From assembly GCF_005116445.1 (NCBI RefSeq), contig NZ_SWBQ01000004.1, positions 372,001-436,000 of the forward strand: a stretch of 64,000 nt of DNA. The letters run 5' to 3'. Made by a program: the position numbers and the translations under genes. The DNA is from Pedobacter frigoris. GTDB taxonomy: Bacteria > Bacteroidota > Bacteroidia > Sphingobacteriales > Sphingobacteriaceae. Numbering within the stretch: position 1 is the stretch's first letter; each line of letters begins with the position of its first letter. Positions 8,435 through 18,816 of this stretch are shown here, in pieces. Under the pieces are notes generated by a model. That model saw nothing but the letters and a program-made list of their open reading frames with translations. It ran no database searches and was not told the origin of the DNA.

Positions 8435-11400
8435 ATGAAGCACCTGTTTAAATATTTAATATTCCTTTTAGTTCTGATGACTACCTCTGCCTATGCGCAG
8501 AAAATAGTGAACGTAAAGGGAACTGTAGTCGAAAAATCAAATAATCTGGGATTGCCGGGGGTAAACATCCTGAGCGGAACCCCGTTAAAATCTGTGGGTA
8601 GCACAGGTGGTGATGGGTCGTTTAGTATTAATGTCCCTGAAAATGCATCATTGGTTTTTACTTACATCGGTTTTAACAACCAAACGATAAAACTAAATGG
8701 TAAAAACGTGTTGCGGGTACTCATGCAGGAATCTAACAATGACTTAAAAACGGTTGTTGTTGTGGGTTATGCGCCAAAAACAAAAGAGGTAGCTACCGGA
8801 GCACTGACCACGATCAGCGGAAAAGCTCTGCAAGATGTACCGGTTGCTAACGTAATGGAACTTTTGCAAGGTAAGGTAGCCGGTTTAAATATTCAGAATA
8901 ATACAGGTAGTCCTGGTGCGAGGGGTTCAATCTTTGTACGTGGATTGTCCAGTATCGAAGTTCAGGGTTCAGGTAACGATGCTTTCCTTACACCTACATC
9001 ACCTTTGTTCGTAATTGATGGTGTGCCATTGGACGCAAATACCAATTATGAATACGGATTCTCACAAGGCGGACCAGGTATTAGCCCATTGTCTCTGATC
9101 CCACCTGAAGATATCGAAGAAGTTACCGTTTTAAAAGATGCGCAGGCTACCTCATTATATGGTTCTCAGGGAGCATATGGAGTAATCCTGATCACTACCA
9201 AAAGAGGTAAATCTAAAACTCCAATTATACAGTATGTAACCAGTTTCTTCGTAAATACTCCCCCTAAATTGAAACAGGTTATCGGAGGTAAGGGTGAGCG
9301 CGATCTTAGACTTTGGCAGATCATGAACTACGATACAACGGTTTACTCCGCAAGACAGCGAATTGATAATAACCCATTGCTGTCCGACAGTTTAAATGCT
9401 TTCTATAACAACTCAACGGACTGGCAAAATGTATTTTACCGGACTACATTAAATCAGAATCATAATGTTAATGCATCTGGTGGTGATGAAAGGTTTAACT
9501 ATAAAGTCAATCTTGGATATTACGACGAACGCGGTATTGTTGAAAATACAGGCCTAAAGAGGTATTCCTTAGGTATGAATGTGCTTTATCAGCCAAACGA
9601 GAAGTTCCGCCTTTTTGCAAATGTTTCGAGTGCTTTGGGTATGAGTCAGAAAGGTAGTGGAAATGGTATTCTTCAGAGTGGGGTTGCTTCGGGAAGCTCA
9701 GCATCTTCATTGTTGCCGGCGCCTTCATTATTCAGTAGTTCGGGAGCAGCAACTGGAGTTCTTATCGTAGATAACAACAACAAGTCCGGCAACATAAAAA
9801 CCAACCTTGAGGCAAGATATCAGGTGCTTAAGCCAGTTTCGGTAACAAGTGTTATCAATTATGATTACAATACCGGAACAGAGGATACATTCAAACCATC
9901 AATATTGAACAACAATAGTTCGAATGTTTACTCCTATAATGATCGCCGCAGTACATTATACAACCGTAACATGATCAGTTATGCGCAGACTTTCAATGCA
10001 GTACATAATGTGAATGCTTACGTCTTTAACGAGATGTATATCCGTAATTATCAGGCACAGGCGGTGAGTCAGGTACGGACACCGAATGACCAATATCAGG
10101 GCCCATTGGGCTTTAACGCGGCAACCTCTAGAGGCGGGGTGCTTAGTAGTTATGCTGATTCTCGTTCGGCAGCACTGGCTACGCAGCTTTCTTATAACTA
10201 TGACCGAAAATATGTGCTTGATCTTTCTTATCGCTGGGATGGCGTATCAAGTAGTGGGCCAGATGTGCCTTGGTCTAAAAACCCTTCAATCGGATTAAAA
10301 TGGAACTTTAACAGAGAAAGTTGGTTTAAAAATGCTAAATGGTTGGATTACGGGTCTCTTCGTACCACCTGGGGTAAAAACATTGTACCTAATGGTACTG
10401 TATTCGATGCATTTGGATCTTATAATTTCAGCGGAGTATATAACGGATCACAATCTATTGGTGTCGGATTTGGTAACCTTCCAAATACAACATTGACCCC
10501 AACAGTTACAACTCAATATAATGCTGGTCTTGATGTCGGTTTATTTGAAGGGAAGTATCAGTTTACGTTTGATACTTATTACAAAATGGTTGACAACCAG
10601 ATCAGAGAAAAAACCCTGGCCGATCATAATGGATTTGGAGCTGTAAAAACCAACGAGGTAAGTTTGGTGAATTATGGTTATGAACTTAGCTTAACGGTTA
10701 GACCTCTTGCGAAAACCAGTAAAGTAAACTGGACTGTATCAGCAAACGGTGCTATTAATAAGGACGTATTAACAAGTTTGCCGGATAGGGTACGTCAGAT
10801 TTTACTAGACGGCGGTGCGACAGGACAAGCAATACTTTACCGTTTGGGTGTTAACAGTTTGTCTAATGTATTGTACAATACCAAAGGGGTTTATGCCAGC
10901 ACTGATGCAGTGGCTGTCGATCCTGCAACCGGAAAAAGATATCAGACTACGAACGGTGGATCTACAGTTTTCTTCCAGGGAGGTGATCCTTACTGGACAG
11001 ACCTTAACGGAGATTATAAATTAGATGGAAAGGATCTTGTGATCGCAGGTAATTCACAGCCAATGATCACTGGGGGTGTTAGTTCATTCTTCTCCTACAA
11101 AAATTACTCTGTCAATGTAAATATGTCTTATACGTTGAGAAGGGATATTCTAAACGTGCCTTTGGCTGAGCGTTTCCAGAATTTTTCTAATCCTGGCGGT
11201 GCAAATAGCTTAGTGCCAATTGAGGAACTTCAGTATTGGAAGTCCGCAGGTGATGTAGCATTATATCCAAATCCTTACGATTACCTGCGTTATTCCGCAT
11301 ACTCGCCTTTCCGTTATAACCAAACCTTATTTCAGGAAGACGGATCATACCTAAAGCTAAATACGCTAACCCTGGCATATACCTTTGACAAGAAATTTGC

Positions 11401-11572
11401 TGAGCGTTTAGGAATCACCTCTATGCGTGTTTATTGTACAGGAAATAACCTTTACACCTTTACAAACTACTCAGGGCCCGATCCTGAAAACGTAAGTGAT
11501 TTAGGTCGTGATAACTCATCGGGTTATCCCAGCAGACGCAGTTACTCACTTGGTCTAAACATTCAGTTCTAA
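8435..11572 (+). CDS. SusC/RagA-family TonB-dependent transporter (module 2)
   Basis: The start at 8435 is chosen because it begins a textbook signal peptide (MKHLFKYLIF...AYAQ). The frame stays open upstream to an ATG at 8375 that overlaps the previous stop, giving 20 extra polar residues. A CarboxypepD_reg-like domain follows (KGTVVEKSNNLGLPGVNI ... VFTYIGFNNQTI), then a short linker VVVVGYAPK. The plug comes next (VMELLQGKVAGLNIQ, SIFVRGLSS, VTVLKDAQATSLYGSQGAYGVI), then the barrel ending SLGLNIQF. It has about 1045 residues. It is a complete SusC of the usual architecture, paired with the SusD one base downstream. Confidence 0.95.
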   Translation: MKHLFKYLIFLLVLMTTSAYAQKIVNVKGTVVEKSNNLGLPGVNILSGTPLKSVGSTGGDGSFSINVPENASLVFTYIGFNNQTIKLNGKNVLRVLMQESNNDLKTVVVVGYAPKTKEVATGALTTISGKALQDVPVANVMELLQGKVAGLNIQNNTGSPGARGSIFVRGLSSIEVQGSGNDAFLTPTSPLFVIDGVPLDANTNYEYGFSQGGPGISPLSLIPPEDIEEVTVLKDAQATSLYGSQGAYGVILITTKRGKSKTPIIQYVTSFFVNTPPKLKQVIGGKGERDLRLWQIMNYDTTVYSARQRIDNNPLLSDSLNAFYNNSTDWQNVFYRTTLNQNHNVNASGGDERFNYKVNLGYYDERGIVENTGLKRYSLGMNVLYQPNEKFRLFANVSSALGMSQKGSGNGILQSGVASGSSASSLLPAPSLFSSSGAATGVLIVDNNNKSGNIKTNLEARYQVLKPVSVTSVINYDYNTGTEDTFKPSILNNNSSNVYSYNDRRSTLYNRNMISYAQTFNAVHNVNAYVFNEMYIRNYQAQAVSQVRTPNDQYQGPLGFNAATSRGGVLSSYADSRSAALATQLSYNYDRKYVLDLSYRWDGVSSSGPDVPWSKNPSIGLKWNFNRESWFKNAKWLDYGSLRTTWGKNIVPNGTVFDAFGSYNFSGVYNGSQSIGVGFGNLPNTTLTPTVTTQYNAGLDVGLFEGKYQFTFDTYYKMVDNQIREKTLADHNGFGAVKTNEVSLVNYGYELSLTVRPLAKTSKVNWTVSANGAINKDVLTSLPDRVRQILLDGGATGQAILYRLGVNSLSNVLYNTKGVYASTDAVAVDPATGKRYQTTNGGSTVFFQGGDPYWTDLNGDYKLDGKDLVIAGNSQPMITGGVSSFFSYKNYSVNVNMSYTLRRDILNVPLAERFQNFSNPGGANSLVPIEELQYWKSAGDVALYPNPYDYLRYSAYSPFRYNQTLFQEDGSYLKLNTLTLAYTFDKKFAERLGITSMRVYCTGNNLYTFTNYSGPDPENVSDLGRDNSSGYPSRRSYSLGLNIQF

Positions 11573-11573
11573 A

Positions 11574-13139
11574 ATGAAATTAATTATGAAAAGGATTTTA
11601 TATATACTCCCATTATTAGTACTGGTTATAGCAAATCCAGGCTGTAAAAAGTTTTTAAATGTTGAACCGGTAACAAGTCTTTCTGGCAATAATTACTGGA
11701 AAACATCAAAAGACGCTGAAGACTTCACAAAGGATGTTTATCGCATGTTCCGAGTTTCTACCATGTCCAGCATTGTTCTGGCAATGGGGGATTTCCGGAA
11801 TGGCCCGGCAAAGGCAGGAGCAACATTTCCTAAGCGTCATGATTTTGACTACATGTCTGTAAATAACCTTAAGAAAACATTGGCTGCTGATGCTTCACGT
11901 ACCAGACCAGGTTATAATGCAGAATTAGAATGGTATCAGGCCAGAGCCCGTTATGATTTAATTCCTGATTGGACACCGTGGTACAAAACAATACAGGCCT
12001 CAAACATTCTGTACAAAGAGGTAGATCGAATAGAAGATCCTGCTTTTTCAGAAGCCAACAAGAAACAATATAAAGCAGAAGCGGTCTTCATGCGTTGCCT
12101 CTCTTATTTCTTTTTGGTAAGGTTATACGGTGATGTTCCTTATTACACCAATGCTTATAATCAGGATCCTTTGCCAAGAACAAACATGATCACAGTATTC
12201 AGAAACTGCATTGCTGATCTGGAAAAAGTAAAAAATGATCTGCCATGGACTTATAAAGATCCGGCTAACCGTGCAGTAAGGGCAATGCGCGGAAGTGCTA
12301 TCGCGCTGATGATGCACATGAATATGTGGTGTGCTGGGTTTGATTTAACGCGATCAGCGGAGTATTACAGGGCCGTTGATACCTTAGGTATTGAAATAGA
12401 AACTATTGGCGAAGCAGAGCAGGGGGCATATACATTATTGCCTATTGAACAAACCTATCTTGTCATGTTTGGGCGCTCTAAAGAAGGATTATTTGAAATT
12501 CAACTGAGCAATAACTATGGCGAGGTAAGTTCAGAACGCCGATATAAATTCTCGAACAGTGTTGCCCATTTGCCATTCCTTACATCTACTGACCGTACAT
12601 TAAGTGAGCTTGCTTTCAGATCTGCTTATATGAAGAAGATCTTTCCGGAGACAGTGGCTGATAAAAGGAAGACCGAATGGTTTGACATTGCGGATATTTA
12701 TGATGAAACAGGGAAAGCGATCATCTATAAATTCTTTAACCGGTCGGCACCTACACAAGGTGATGACGACAACCCGATCATTTTCCGCTATGCAGATGTA
12801 ATATTGCTCCATGCTGAAGCGCTGGCTGAACTGGGAGACGATATAACTGCAAAAACATTATTGAACCGAATCAGAGCCAGAGCAGGCGCTGAAGAGTTTC
12901 CTGCAAATCCAGGAGAAGGAAAACTTAAAGACGCCATTTACTACGAACGTTGTAAAGAGCTATTGGGAGAAGGTCAGTACTACTACGATTTGGTACGTAC
13001 CAGAAAGATTCTTAGTGCAGATTATTGCTATAGTCCGATGTCTTACTCAGCATTTATTGCAAATGCCTGGACCTGGCCAATTGCGACCAAGGCGCTAAAC
13101 AACAATCCTTACATGACATTAAACAATTACTGGCAATAA
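11574..13139 (+). CDS. SusD/RagB-family surface glycan-binding lipoprotein (module 2)
   Basis: Begins one base after the second SusC stop; an internal ATG at 11586 is an alternative start. The lipobox is ANPGC. SusD hallmarks are visible: a DVYRMFR helix near the N-terminus, FMRCLSYFFLVRLYGDVPYY around residue 185, and the C-terminal RagB part (LLNRIRARAGA, YERCKELLGEGQYYYDLVR). It is 521 residues long. It differs clearly from the module 1 SusD, so the two pairs probably bind different parts of the substrate or different fragments. Confidence 0.95.
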   Translation: MKLIMKRILYILPLLVLVIANPGCKKFLNVEPVTSLSGNNYWKTSKDAEDFTKDVYRMFRVSTMSSIVLAMGDFRNGPAKAGATFPKRHDFDYMSVNNLKKTLAADASRTRPGYNAELEWYQARARYDLIPDWTPWYKTIQASNILYKEVDRIEDPAFSEANKKQYKAEAVFMRCLSYFFLVRLYGDVPYYTNAYNQDPLPRTNMITVFRNCIADLEKVKNDLPWTYKDPANRAVRAMRGSAIALMMHMNMWCAGFDLTRSAEYYRAVDTLGIEIETIGEAEQGAYTLLPIEQTYLVMFGRSKEGLFEIQLSNNYGEVSSERRYKFSNSVAHLPFLTSTDRTLSELAFRSAYMKKIFPETVADKRKTEWFDIADIYDETGKAIIYKFFNRSAPTQGDDDNPIIFRYADVILLHAEALAELGDDITAKTLLNRIRARAGAEEFPANPGEGKLKDAIYYERCKELLGEGQYYYDLVRTRKILSADYCYSPMSYSAFIANAWTWPIATKALNNNPYMTLNNYWQ

Positions 13140-13166
13140 AGCAGGTTTCATATTTAATAATAAAAG

Positions 13167-13898
13167 ATGTACACATTAAAAAATATAACAAAAGGCCTCA
13201 CTTTAATTGCAGTCATTGCAATCGGTCTTACTACAGGTTGTAAAAAGTATGAGCATTATCTGGATACTGGCACCACCACTCCAACATATAATGGCAGTAT
13301 TATGCAGTACCTGGAATCAAAACCGCTGAATTTCGATACCCTTACGCAAGTGATCAAGCTTGCTGGCATGGAAGATGTTTTTAAAAATGAAAATGTTACC
13401 CTGTTTGCACCGCAAGATCCTTCTATCGCAAAGTCTATCAACAGACTAAATGCATACTTGAGTTCGGCAGGTAAGGACTCTGTAAAAACATTGTCAGACA
13501 TCAAGCCGAAAGCCTGGAAAGAGATACTGTCCATGTACGTATTTAAAGGGACTAACCGCTTGAAAGATTACAGACAAGTGGATACCCTGGCATTAGATAC
13601 TTATTCAGGACAAGGTTACCTATCATACAATGAAAAGCCGCTAAACATAGGTGTAGTATATAACGATGCGGTTAATGGCAGCGTAACCATTAAATATGCA
13701 GGTTATAGACAACTGATGATCTCCTATATTCCAGATCTGTCAAAACCTAAAAGCAACTGGATAAATGCATCGATATCTTCCTCGGACATTAATCCAAGTA
13801 ACGGGATAGTTCACTCGATTAAGTTTGCTAATCACTCATTTGGCTTTAGTGTAGACAGGTTTATCCTGATTGCAACAGAAAATGGTATAGGGAATTAA
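13167..13898 (+). CDS. Fasciclin-domain lipoprotein (module 2)
   Basis: A 243-residue lipoprotein with lipobox LTTGC. The FAS1 box NVTLFAPQDPSI lies near residue 78 and the C-terminal region GIVHSI near residue 215. Gene order matches module 1 (SusC, SusD, fasciclin, lipoprotein). The two fasciclin proteins share the fold but differ widely outside the FAS1 boxes, so the duplication is not recent. Likely role: adhesion to the glycoprotein or polysaccharide target, or scaffolding of the SusCD complex. Confidence 0.85.
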   Translation: MYTLKNITKGLTLIAVIAIGLTTGCKKYEHYLDTGTTTPTYNGSIMQYLESKPLNFDTLTQVIKLAGMEDVFKNENVTLFAPQDPSIAKSINRLNAYLSSAGKDSVKTLSDIKPKAWKEILSMYVFKGTNRLKDYRQVDTLALDTYSGQGYLSYNEKPLNIGVVYNDAVNGSVTIKYAGYRQLMISYIPDLSKPKSNWINASISSSDINPSNGIVHSIKFANHSFGFSVDRFILIATENGIGN

Positions 13899-13919
13899 TT
13901 TGTAATAGGAGATAAAAAT

Positions 13920-15554
13920 ATGTTGAACAGAACAAACAATAATAATCAAAAGATGAATGCTCAAAAATGGTATTTTCTATGCCTTACCTTACTCTCCATT
14001 GTATTTTTTTCCTGCAAGAAATCTGAAAAGCTTCAGGATGATCCATATGCCGGAGGAAAAGAGGCCCTCGGTATCAGGTTTGCCGATGCTACCCCAAAGC
14101 CTGCTTTTGGAATAACAGGAGCAGAGGTGATTTACCAGATTTCAGGCTTGCTCCCATTCAAAGATAAAATGAAATTTTATTTGAATGAAACAGAAGCCAC
14201 GGTATTAGAAGTAACAGACAAAAGCATCAAGATTAAGGTTCCTGAGAATGCCAGTTCAGGTGGTGTTACTATCGTGATAGATGGACAGATTTTCTTTGGT
14301 CCGGAGTTTACCGTATCGGGTAAAGCCGGTATAGACCCTACTTTTAAAACCATCGTAGGTACCAACCGAGTAATCAATCAGATCATGCCGCTTCAAAACG
14401 GGAACTTCATTTTTGTAGGAGGGTTTACAGATTTTGACAAAGGAGCTACCACTAAAAAGCCGATTAACTATATCGTATCTACTACCTCTGACGGAACTTA
14501 TCTTCCTAGTTTTTCTACAGGAGCTGGAGCCAACGGAACATTAGCTTCCATGGTAAAACTTCCGAATGGACAATTTATGGTTGGAGGGTCATTTACGGCT
14601 TATAACAAAAGAAAAAGTATTGGCGGCATTACCCGGTTGAATTCAAACGGTTCACTGGACAGTACAATTGTTGAGGTGGTAAACCTTACGCCATTGGAAC
14701 CAAAAAACAGCTATGATACACTTGCCGCATTTAATGGAAGTGTAACAGGATCAGTAAGAAAGATCTTCTCTTATAATGACAAGATCATCGCTGTAGGTAG
14801 TTTCAATAATTATGGTGAATACTTCTATGAGCGCTCAACCCGTGATAATAAGGTTATCGGGTATACTAAAATGACCAATGTATTAAGATTGAAATCAAAT
14901 GGTAAGTTAGACTCTACCTATAATTTTAATACGGCAACCAATATGAGCTATGAAGGAGGTAATGGTGCTATTAATGATGCATTCATGCAGGCTGATGGTA
15001 AAATTATCCTGGTAGGTAGTTTCAGCAGGTATAATGCAACCACAGCAAACTACATCGTTAGGCTCGATAATAACGGAGTAATAGATCCGACATTCCAGGT
15101 AGGTACAGGAGCTGACGCAGCGATTACGAACATTCGTTACAACACCGCTACTCAGAAGTTCATGGTATCCGGAGCATTCAAAAACTTCAATGGAAAACCG
15201 GCTAATGGTTTGGTGATGTTAAATAATGACGGTTCAGTAGATCAGTCTTTTGTAATGGGATCACTTGAAGGTGGTAGTGTTGGTTTCTCTGCTCAGTTGT
15301 CCAGCGGGTTAATCCTGGTTACGGGCTCTTTCACCAAGTACAATACTGCTGTAAGACAGGGTTTCATGATCCTTAATAGTGATGGGACTTTGGCTGCCGG
15401 CTATAACAACACAGGAATGTTCCAGGGGGTAGTATCAGATATTTACGAGACCAAATCAGCACTCGGATTTCCTGCAGTTTTAATGGTTGGTAACATCTCC
15501 AAGTTTGATAATAAAACAGTAGGTAATATAGTGAGAGTGATCTTGCGTCCATAA
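13920..15554 (+). CDS. IPT/TIG plus delta-60-repeat propeller lipoprotein (possibly DUF5008)
   Basis: The lipobox is VFFSC (MNAQKWYF... from the internal ATG 13953; the longer start at 13920 has an AGGAGA element just upstream and is kept). Residues ~45-145 form an IPT/TIG Ig-like domain (AEVIYQISGLLPF ... GVTIVIDG). The rest is a beta-propeller built from delta-60-type repeats of the form 'DPTF ... GKIILVGSFSRYN ... IVRLDNNG', about six copies. DUF5008 lipoproteins found beside SusCD pairs have this IPT-first layout as I recall. This is expected to be a surface glycan-binding protein, not an enzyme. Confidence 0.7.
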   Translation: MLNRTNNNNQKMNAQKWYFLCLTLLSIVFFSCKKSEKLQDDPYAGGKEALGIRFADATPKPAFGITGAEVIYQISGLLPFKDKMKFYLNETEATVLEVTDKSIKIKVPENASSGGVTIVIDGQIFFGPEFTVSGKAGIDPTFKTIVGTNRVINQIMPLQNGNFIFVGGFTDFDKGATTKKPINYIVSTTSDGTYLPSFSTGAGANGTLASMVKLPNGQFMVGGSFTAYNKRKSIGGITRLNSNGSLDSTIVEVVNLTPLEPKNSYDTLAAFNGSVTGSVRKIFSYNDKIIAVGSFNNYGEYFYERSTRDNKVIGYTKMTNVLRLKSNGKLDSTYNFNTATNMSYEGGNGAINDAFMQADGKIILVGSFSRYNATTANYIVRLDNNGVIDPTFQVGTGADAAITNIRYNTATQKFMVSGAFKNFNGKPANGLVMLNNDGSVDQSFVMGSLEGGSVGFSAQLSSGLILVTGSFTKYNTAVRQGFMILNSDGTLAAGYNNTGMFQGVVSDIYETKSALGFPAVLMVGNISKFDNKTVGNIVRVILRP

Positions 15555-15599
15555 ATAGAATCAATAGCAATACGATCCGTTAAAATAACAATTAGAGAA

Positions 15600-17324
15600 A
15601 TGACAAAATATTGGTTAAATAACAAAAGTTCATGGGGATTGCAATTATCCTTATTAACGATGATCCTTATTACTATGGTTTCCTGTAATAAAGATTTTGA
15701 AAACAAACTAGACCTGTCCGCAAAAAAGGATAGCATAACGGGATATAGAGTTTCTAAAGTCCTGTATATCATTATTGATGGGGCAAGAGGTGAAAGCGTA
15801 AATACTGTTCAGGCACCGACCATAACTGAAATGGCGTATAATGCGCTGCAAACCTTTAATTCAGTAAGTGATGAAAGCGGATTGCCTGCTACAACCCTTA
15901 CTGACATGGTTACTGGTGTGACTAAAGCAAAACACAAGGTGACAACAGCTGATTTTGCCGGGAATAACCTTACGAATTATCCGATGTTCTTTAAACAGAT
16001 TAAGGAAAAAAGTGCTGATCTGCGTACTGCGGCATTTACTTCAACTTTGTCTTTTTCACAAAAATTGATCAGCAATGCTGATGTTAATCAAAACTTCAAT
16101 AATGATGATGCTGCGGTTAAAACAGCAATGATCAACGAACTGAAAGAAGACAATGCCAGTGTTGTTCTTGCTGAGTTTAACAGCGTAGACAGGGCTGGCC
16201 AGCAATATGGTTATGATGCCAGTGTGGCGCAATATAGCAGTGCTATTCTTACTGTTGATGGTTACATCAAAGAGGCATTAAGTGCTTTAAAACAAAGGAA
16301 AAATTATGACAAAGAAGATTGGTTAGTCATCGTCGCTTCCAATCAGGGAGGTAATTACACATTGCCGCCATCACAGGTAGACATTTCATTGTACAGCAAA
16401 CCGTTATTAAATGGATTTGTATTATTTTACAATCCACGCTTTGCCTACCAGTTTTACGGTAGACCAAACGTATCTGAACTTCCATACGAGGGAAAAGCAA
16501 TTCAATATACTGCAAGTACCATATTCGGTTCAATTCCTGTTGCTGATGCAGCTATTTACAACTTCGGAACTACAGGGGAATATACTGTGCAATTGAAAAT
16601 TAAGCTGTTAACCAGAGGCTCAAACAATCCTCCAATTATAGCTAAGTCGGATGATACAGGAAATTCTGCCGCAGGCTGGTCATTTTTATTAACTACTTCC
16701 AATAGTTCCTGGAGGATGCAACTTGCCGGATCAAGCGTTTCCGGAACTGCACTGAACCTAAACCAATGGTATACCCTGACCGGGAAATTATATATGGAAG
16801 GTACAGCCCGTCGTATGAAAGTATTTACGGATGGGGTATTAAACAACCAGGCTGCCATGACTGCCAATGGTACATCTACAACTGCTGCATTAAATGTAGG
16901 TAACTCGAAATCTGCATTTGGTGGAGGAACCGCACAGACTATCGTGACTGACGTAAGAATTTACAATACGGCCTTACCTGATGCTTATATCGCGGCCAAC
17001 TACTGTAAAGCAGAAGTTAAACCAAATGATATTTATTACAATAAACTGATCGGCTACTGGCCGTCAACTGATGGTACAGGAAAAGAACTTGTAGATCTAA
17101 GCCCAAGTAAAAGAAATTTCACATTGAACGGTGCTTTCTCATGGAATGCATTCAATGATTACCAACCAAACTTCTGTCTGGATTTGCCTGTGGATATCTA
17201 TAAAAGAATTCCTAATGGTGTTGACATTCCGAATTTCATCTTCGGATGGATGGGCATTAAATCTCTCGGCTTAAACCTGGATAGTAAAACCTGGTTGCCA
17301 TTATATAATAGTACTAAACCTTAA
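15600..17324 (+). CDS. Degenerate alkaline-phosphatase-like / LamG lipoprotein 1
   Basis: Lipobox MVSC, then an alkaline-phosphatase superfamily (phosphodiesterase-type) domain at residues ~52-275: first metal ligand D60 (IDGARG), nucleophile position T99 (TLTDMVTG) and D197 (VDRAG). The other ligands are changed: the His of D-x-x-G-H is Q201, and the SDHGG box reads SNQGG (N248, Q249). A LamG/concanavalin-like domain follows at ~305-460, with a Trp-containing C-terminal part (GYWPSTDGTGKELVDLSP) that I associate, unverified, with DUF4983. With half of its bimetal site lost it is probably non-catalytic and carbohydrate-binding. A paralogue lies at 20350. Confidence 0.75.
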   Translation: MTKYWLNNKSSWGLQLSLLTMILITMVSCNKDFENKLDLSAKKDSITGYRVSKVLYIIIDGARGESVNTVQAPTITEMAYNALQTFNSVSDESGLPATTLTDMVTGVTKAKHKVTTADFAGNNLTNYPMFFKQIKEKSADLRTAAFTSTLSFSQKLISNADVNQNFNNDDAAVKTAMINELKEDNASVVLAEFNSVDRAGQQYGYDASVAQYSSAILTVDGYIKEALSALKQRKNYDKEDWLVIVASNQGGNYTLPPSQVDISLYSKPLLNGFVLFYNPRFAYQFYGRPNVSELPYEGKAIQYTASTIFGSIPVADAAIYNFGTTGEYTVQLKIKLLTRGSNNPPIIAKSDDTGNSAAGWSFLLTTSNSSWRMQLAGSSVSGTALNLNQWYTLTGKLYMEGTARRMKVFTDGVLNNQAAMTANGTSTTAALNVGNSKSAFGGGTAQTIVTDVRIYNTALPDAYIAANYCKAEVKPNDIYYNKLIGYWPSTDGTGKELVDLSPSKRNFTLNGAFSWNAFNDYQPNFCLDLPVDIYKRIPNGVDIPNFIFGWMGIKSLGLNLDSKTWLPLYNSTKP

Positions 17325-17335
17325 ACTGAGAAAAG

Positions 17336-18790
17336 ATGAAAAAGATTTTTAATAGCCTGCTTATTTTTATGCTATTCGGTACAGTTCTTAGTTGTACTAA
17401 AAATTACGGTTTGCAGGTTCCAGACGGGACTACCGATGGTAACCATCCTGCTGATACTATCGATTTGGTATTGGATACTGCGATGAGCAAGATAGACAGA
17501 ACCCAATTTACAGCAGCGAGAGCTTTCCCCGGTATGGTTGGATTGGAAGAACCAAGACTAAAAGCATACAAGGTGACTCTGGACCTCGATTACGTGCAGG
17601 TTAAATCAAGTGATCTTCGAATCAGTGTTGCACCCGGAGGATTTTTCAGTACGGGAATGTACGCGCCGGCAGGTGAACTGATCATGATTGAGGTTCCGGC
17701 TGACACCTATGGATTACAGGTTCAGGTAGGAGCTCAGGATGATAACCTGACAGGTAAAGCGCCTTTACAACGTGCCCCAATTATTTATACCAGGATTCAA
17801 CTATTCCCAGGAAAAAATTACGTACGTAATCTTTTCGGTGGTACTATATGGATCATTCCATCGAAACCGCTGGGACGTAAAGTTGATCTTCTTTTTACAG
17901 GTTCTGTAAAATCTCCCGATTTTATATTGGGTGAAACAACTGACGCTGAATGGAAAGAAATGATTTCCAAAACAACAGTTCCTTGGTTTGAATTGCGCAG
18001 CAGACGTATGATTTTTACATTGCCGACAAATAAATTAGCTCGGTACCCGATTGAAAGTCCAACGCAATTAATGACGGCCTGGGATCAGGAAATTTTGCAT
18101 AGCTATTGGGAATGGTACGGACTTTCTGAAACTACTACTGACGTGAGGAATAGAAACCCAAGTTTACCATGGCGTATTGTACATGACATCCAGCCTTCAG
18201 TAGGTGCGCAGCATTCCGGGTATCCGGTAGTTGCTACAGCCAATGAAAATTACTTTAAGCAAGCTGTTACATTGAATCTGGTTGTCGGTTCAAACTGGGG
18301 AACATACCATGAGATTGGTCACAATATGCAAATGGGATCCACATGGAGCTGGTCAGAGCTGGGCGAGGTTTCTAACAACTTGTTCTCATTAAAAATTACA
18401 AACCGAGCTGGCTATAAACACAGTAACCTCTACAGGGCTATGCCTGCGGCAATTGCATTTGCATCAACCGATAACGCAGCTAAGACAAAAGCATTCTCGG
18501 CAGCTACAGGCGATGCCAGGATGGGAATGTTTATCCAAATCTTTGAAAAATATGGCTATGGTTTCATGACCTACTTATGTACACAAGCACGCCTGGCCAG
18601 ATTTGGAGCAAATAATGAACAGGATAAAAAGGATTTCTTTTATGAAAGACTTTCAGAATACACCCAAAAGGATATGGAGCCTTTTTTGACTCAGTGGGGA
18701 TTATATGTGAGTTCAGTGTCAAAAACTAAGATCTCTGCTAAGTATCCGCTGCTTACAGAGCAGGTGTGGTTATACGATCCATCAAAGTAG
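17336..18790 (+). CDS. M60-like (enhancin/O-glycopeptidase type) zinc metallopeptidase 1
   Basis: A lipoprotein (lipobox VLSC) with a ~180-residue beta-rich N-terminal part and a gluzincin catalytic domain: HEIGH (H325, E326, H329) and the third zinc ligand E344 in ELGEVSNN, fitting the M60-like HExxH-x(8-28)-E motif. GMYAPAGELIMIEVP and GAQHSGYPVVA are also typical of the family. M60-like enzymes cleave mucin-type or otherwise O-glycosylated proteins, recognising the attached sugar. A surface-anchored member in a glycan locus therefore suggests a glycoprotein or proteoglycan substrate. All catalytic residues are present. It is followed by a paralogue of similar length. Confidence 0.88.
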   Translation: MKKIFNSLLIFMLFGTVLSCTKNYGLQVPDGTTDGNHPADTIDLVLDTAMSKIDRTQFTAARAFPGMVGLEEPRLKAYKVTLDLDYVQVKSSDLRISVAPGGFFSTGMYAPAGELIMIEVPADTYGLQVQVGAQDDNLTGKAPLQRAPIIYTRIQLFPGKNYVRNLFGGTIWIIPSKPLGRKVDLLFTGSVKSPDFILGETTDAEWKEMISKTTVPWFELRSRRMIFTLPTNKLARYPIESPTQLMTAWDQEILHSYWEWYGLSETTTDVRNRNPSLPWRIVHDIQPSVGAQHSGYPVVATANENYFKQAVTLNLVVGSNWGTYHEIGHNMQMGSTWSWSELGEVSNNLFSLKITNRAGYKHSNLYRAMPAAIAFASTDNAAKTKAFSAATGDARMGMFIQIFEKYGYGFMTYLCTQARLARFGANNEQDKKDFFYERLSEYTQKDMEPFLTQWGLYVSSVSKTKISAKYPLLTEQVWLYDPSK

Positions 18791-18816
18791 ATTTTTAACC
18801 AAACCCTATAAAAATT

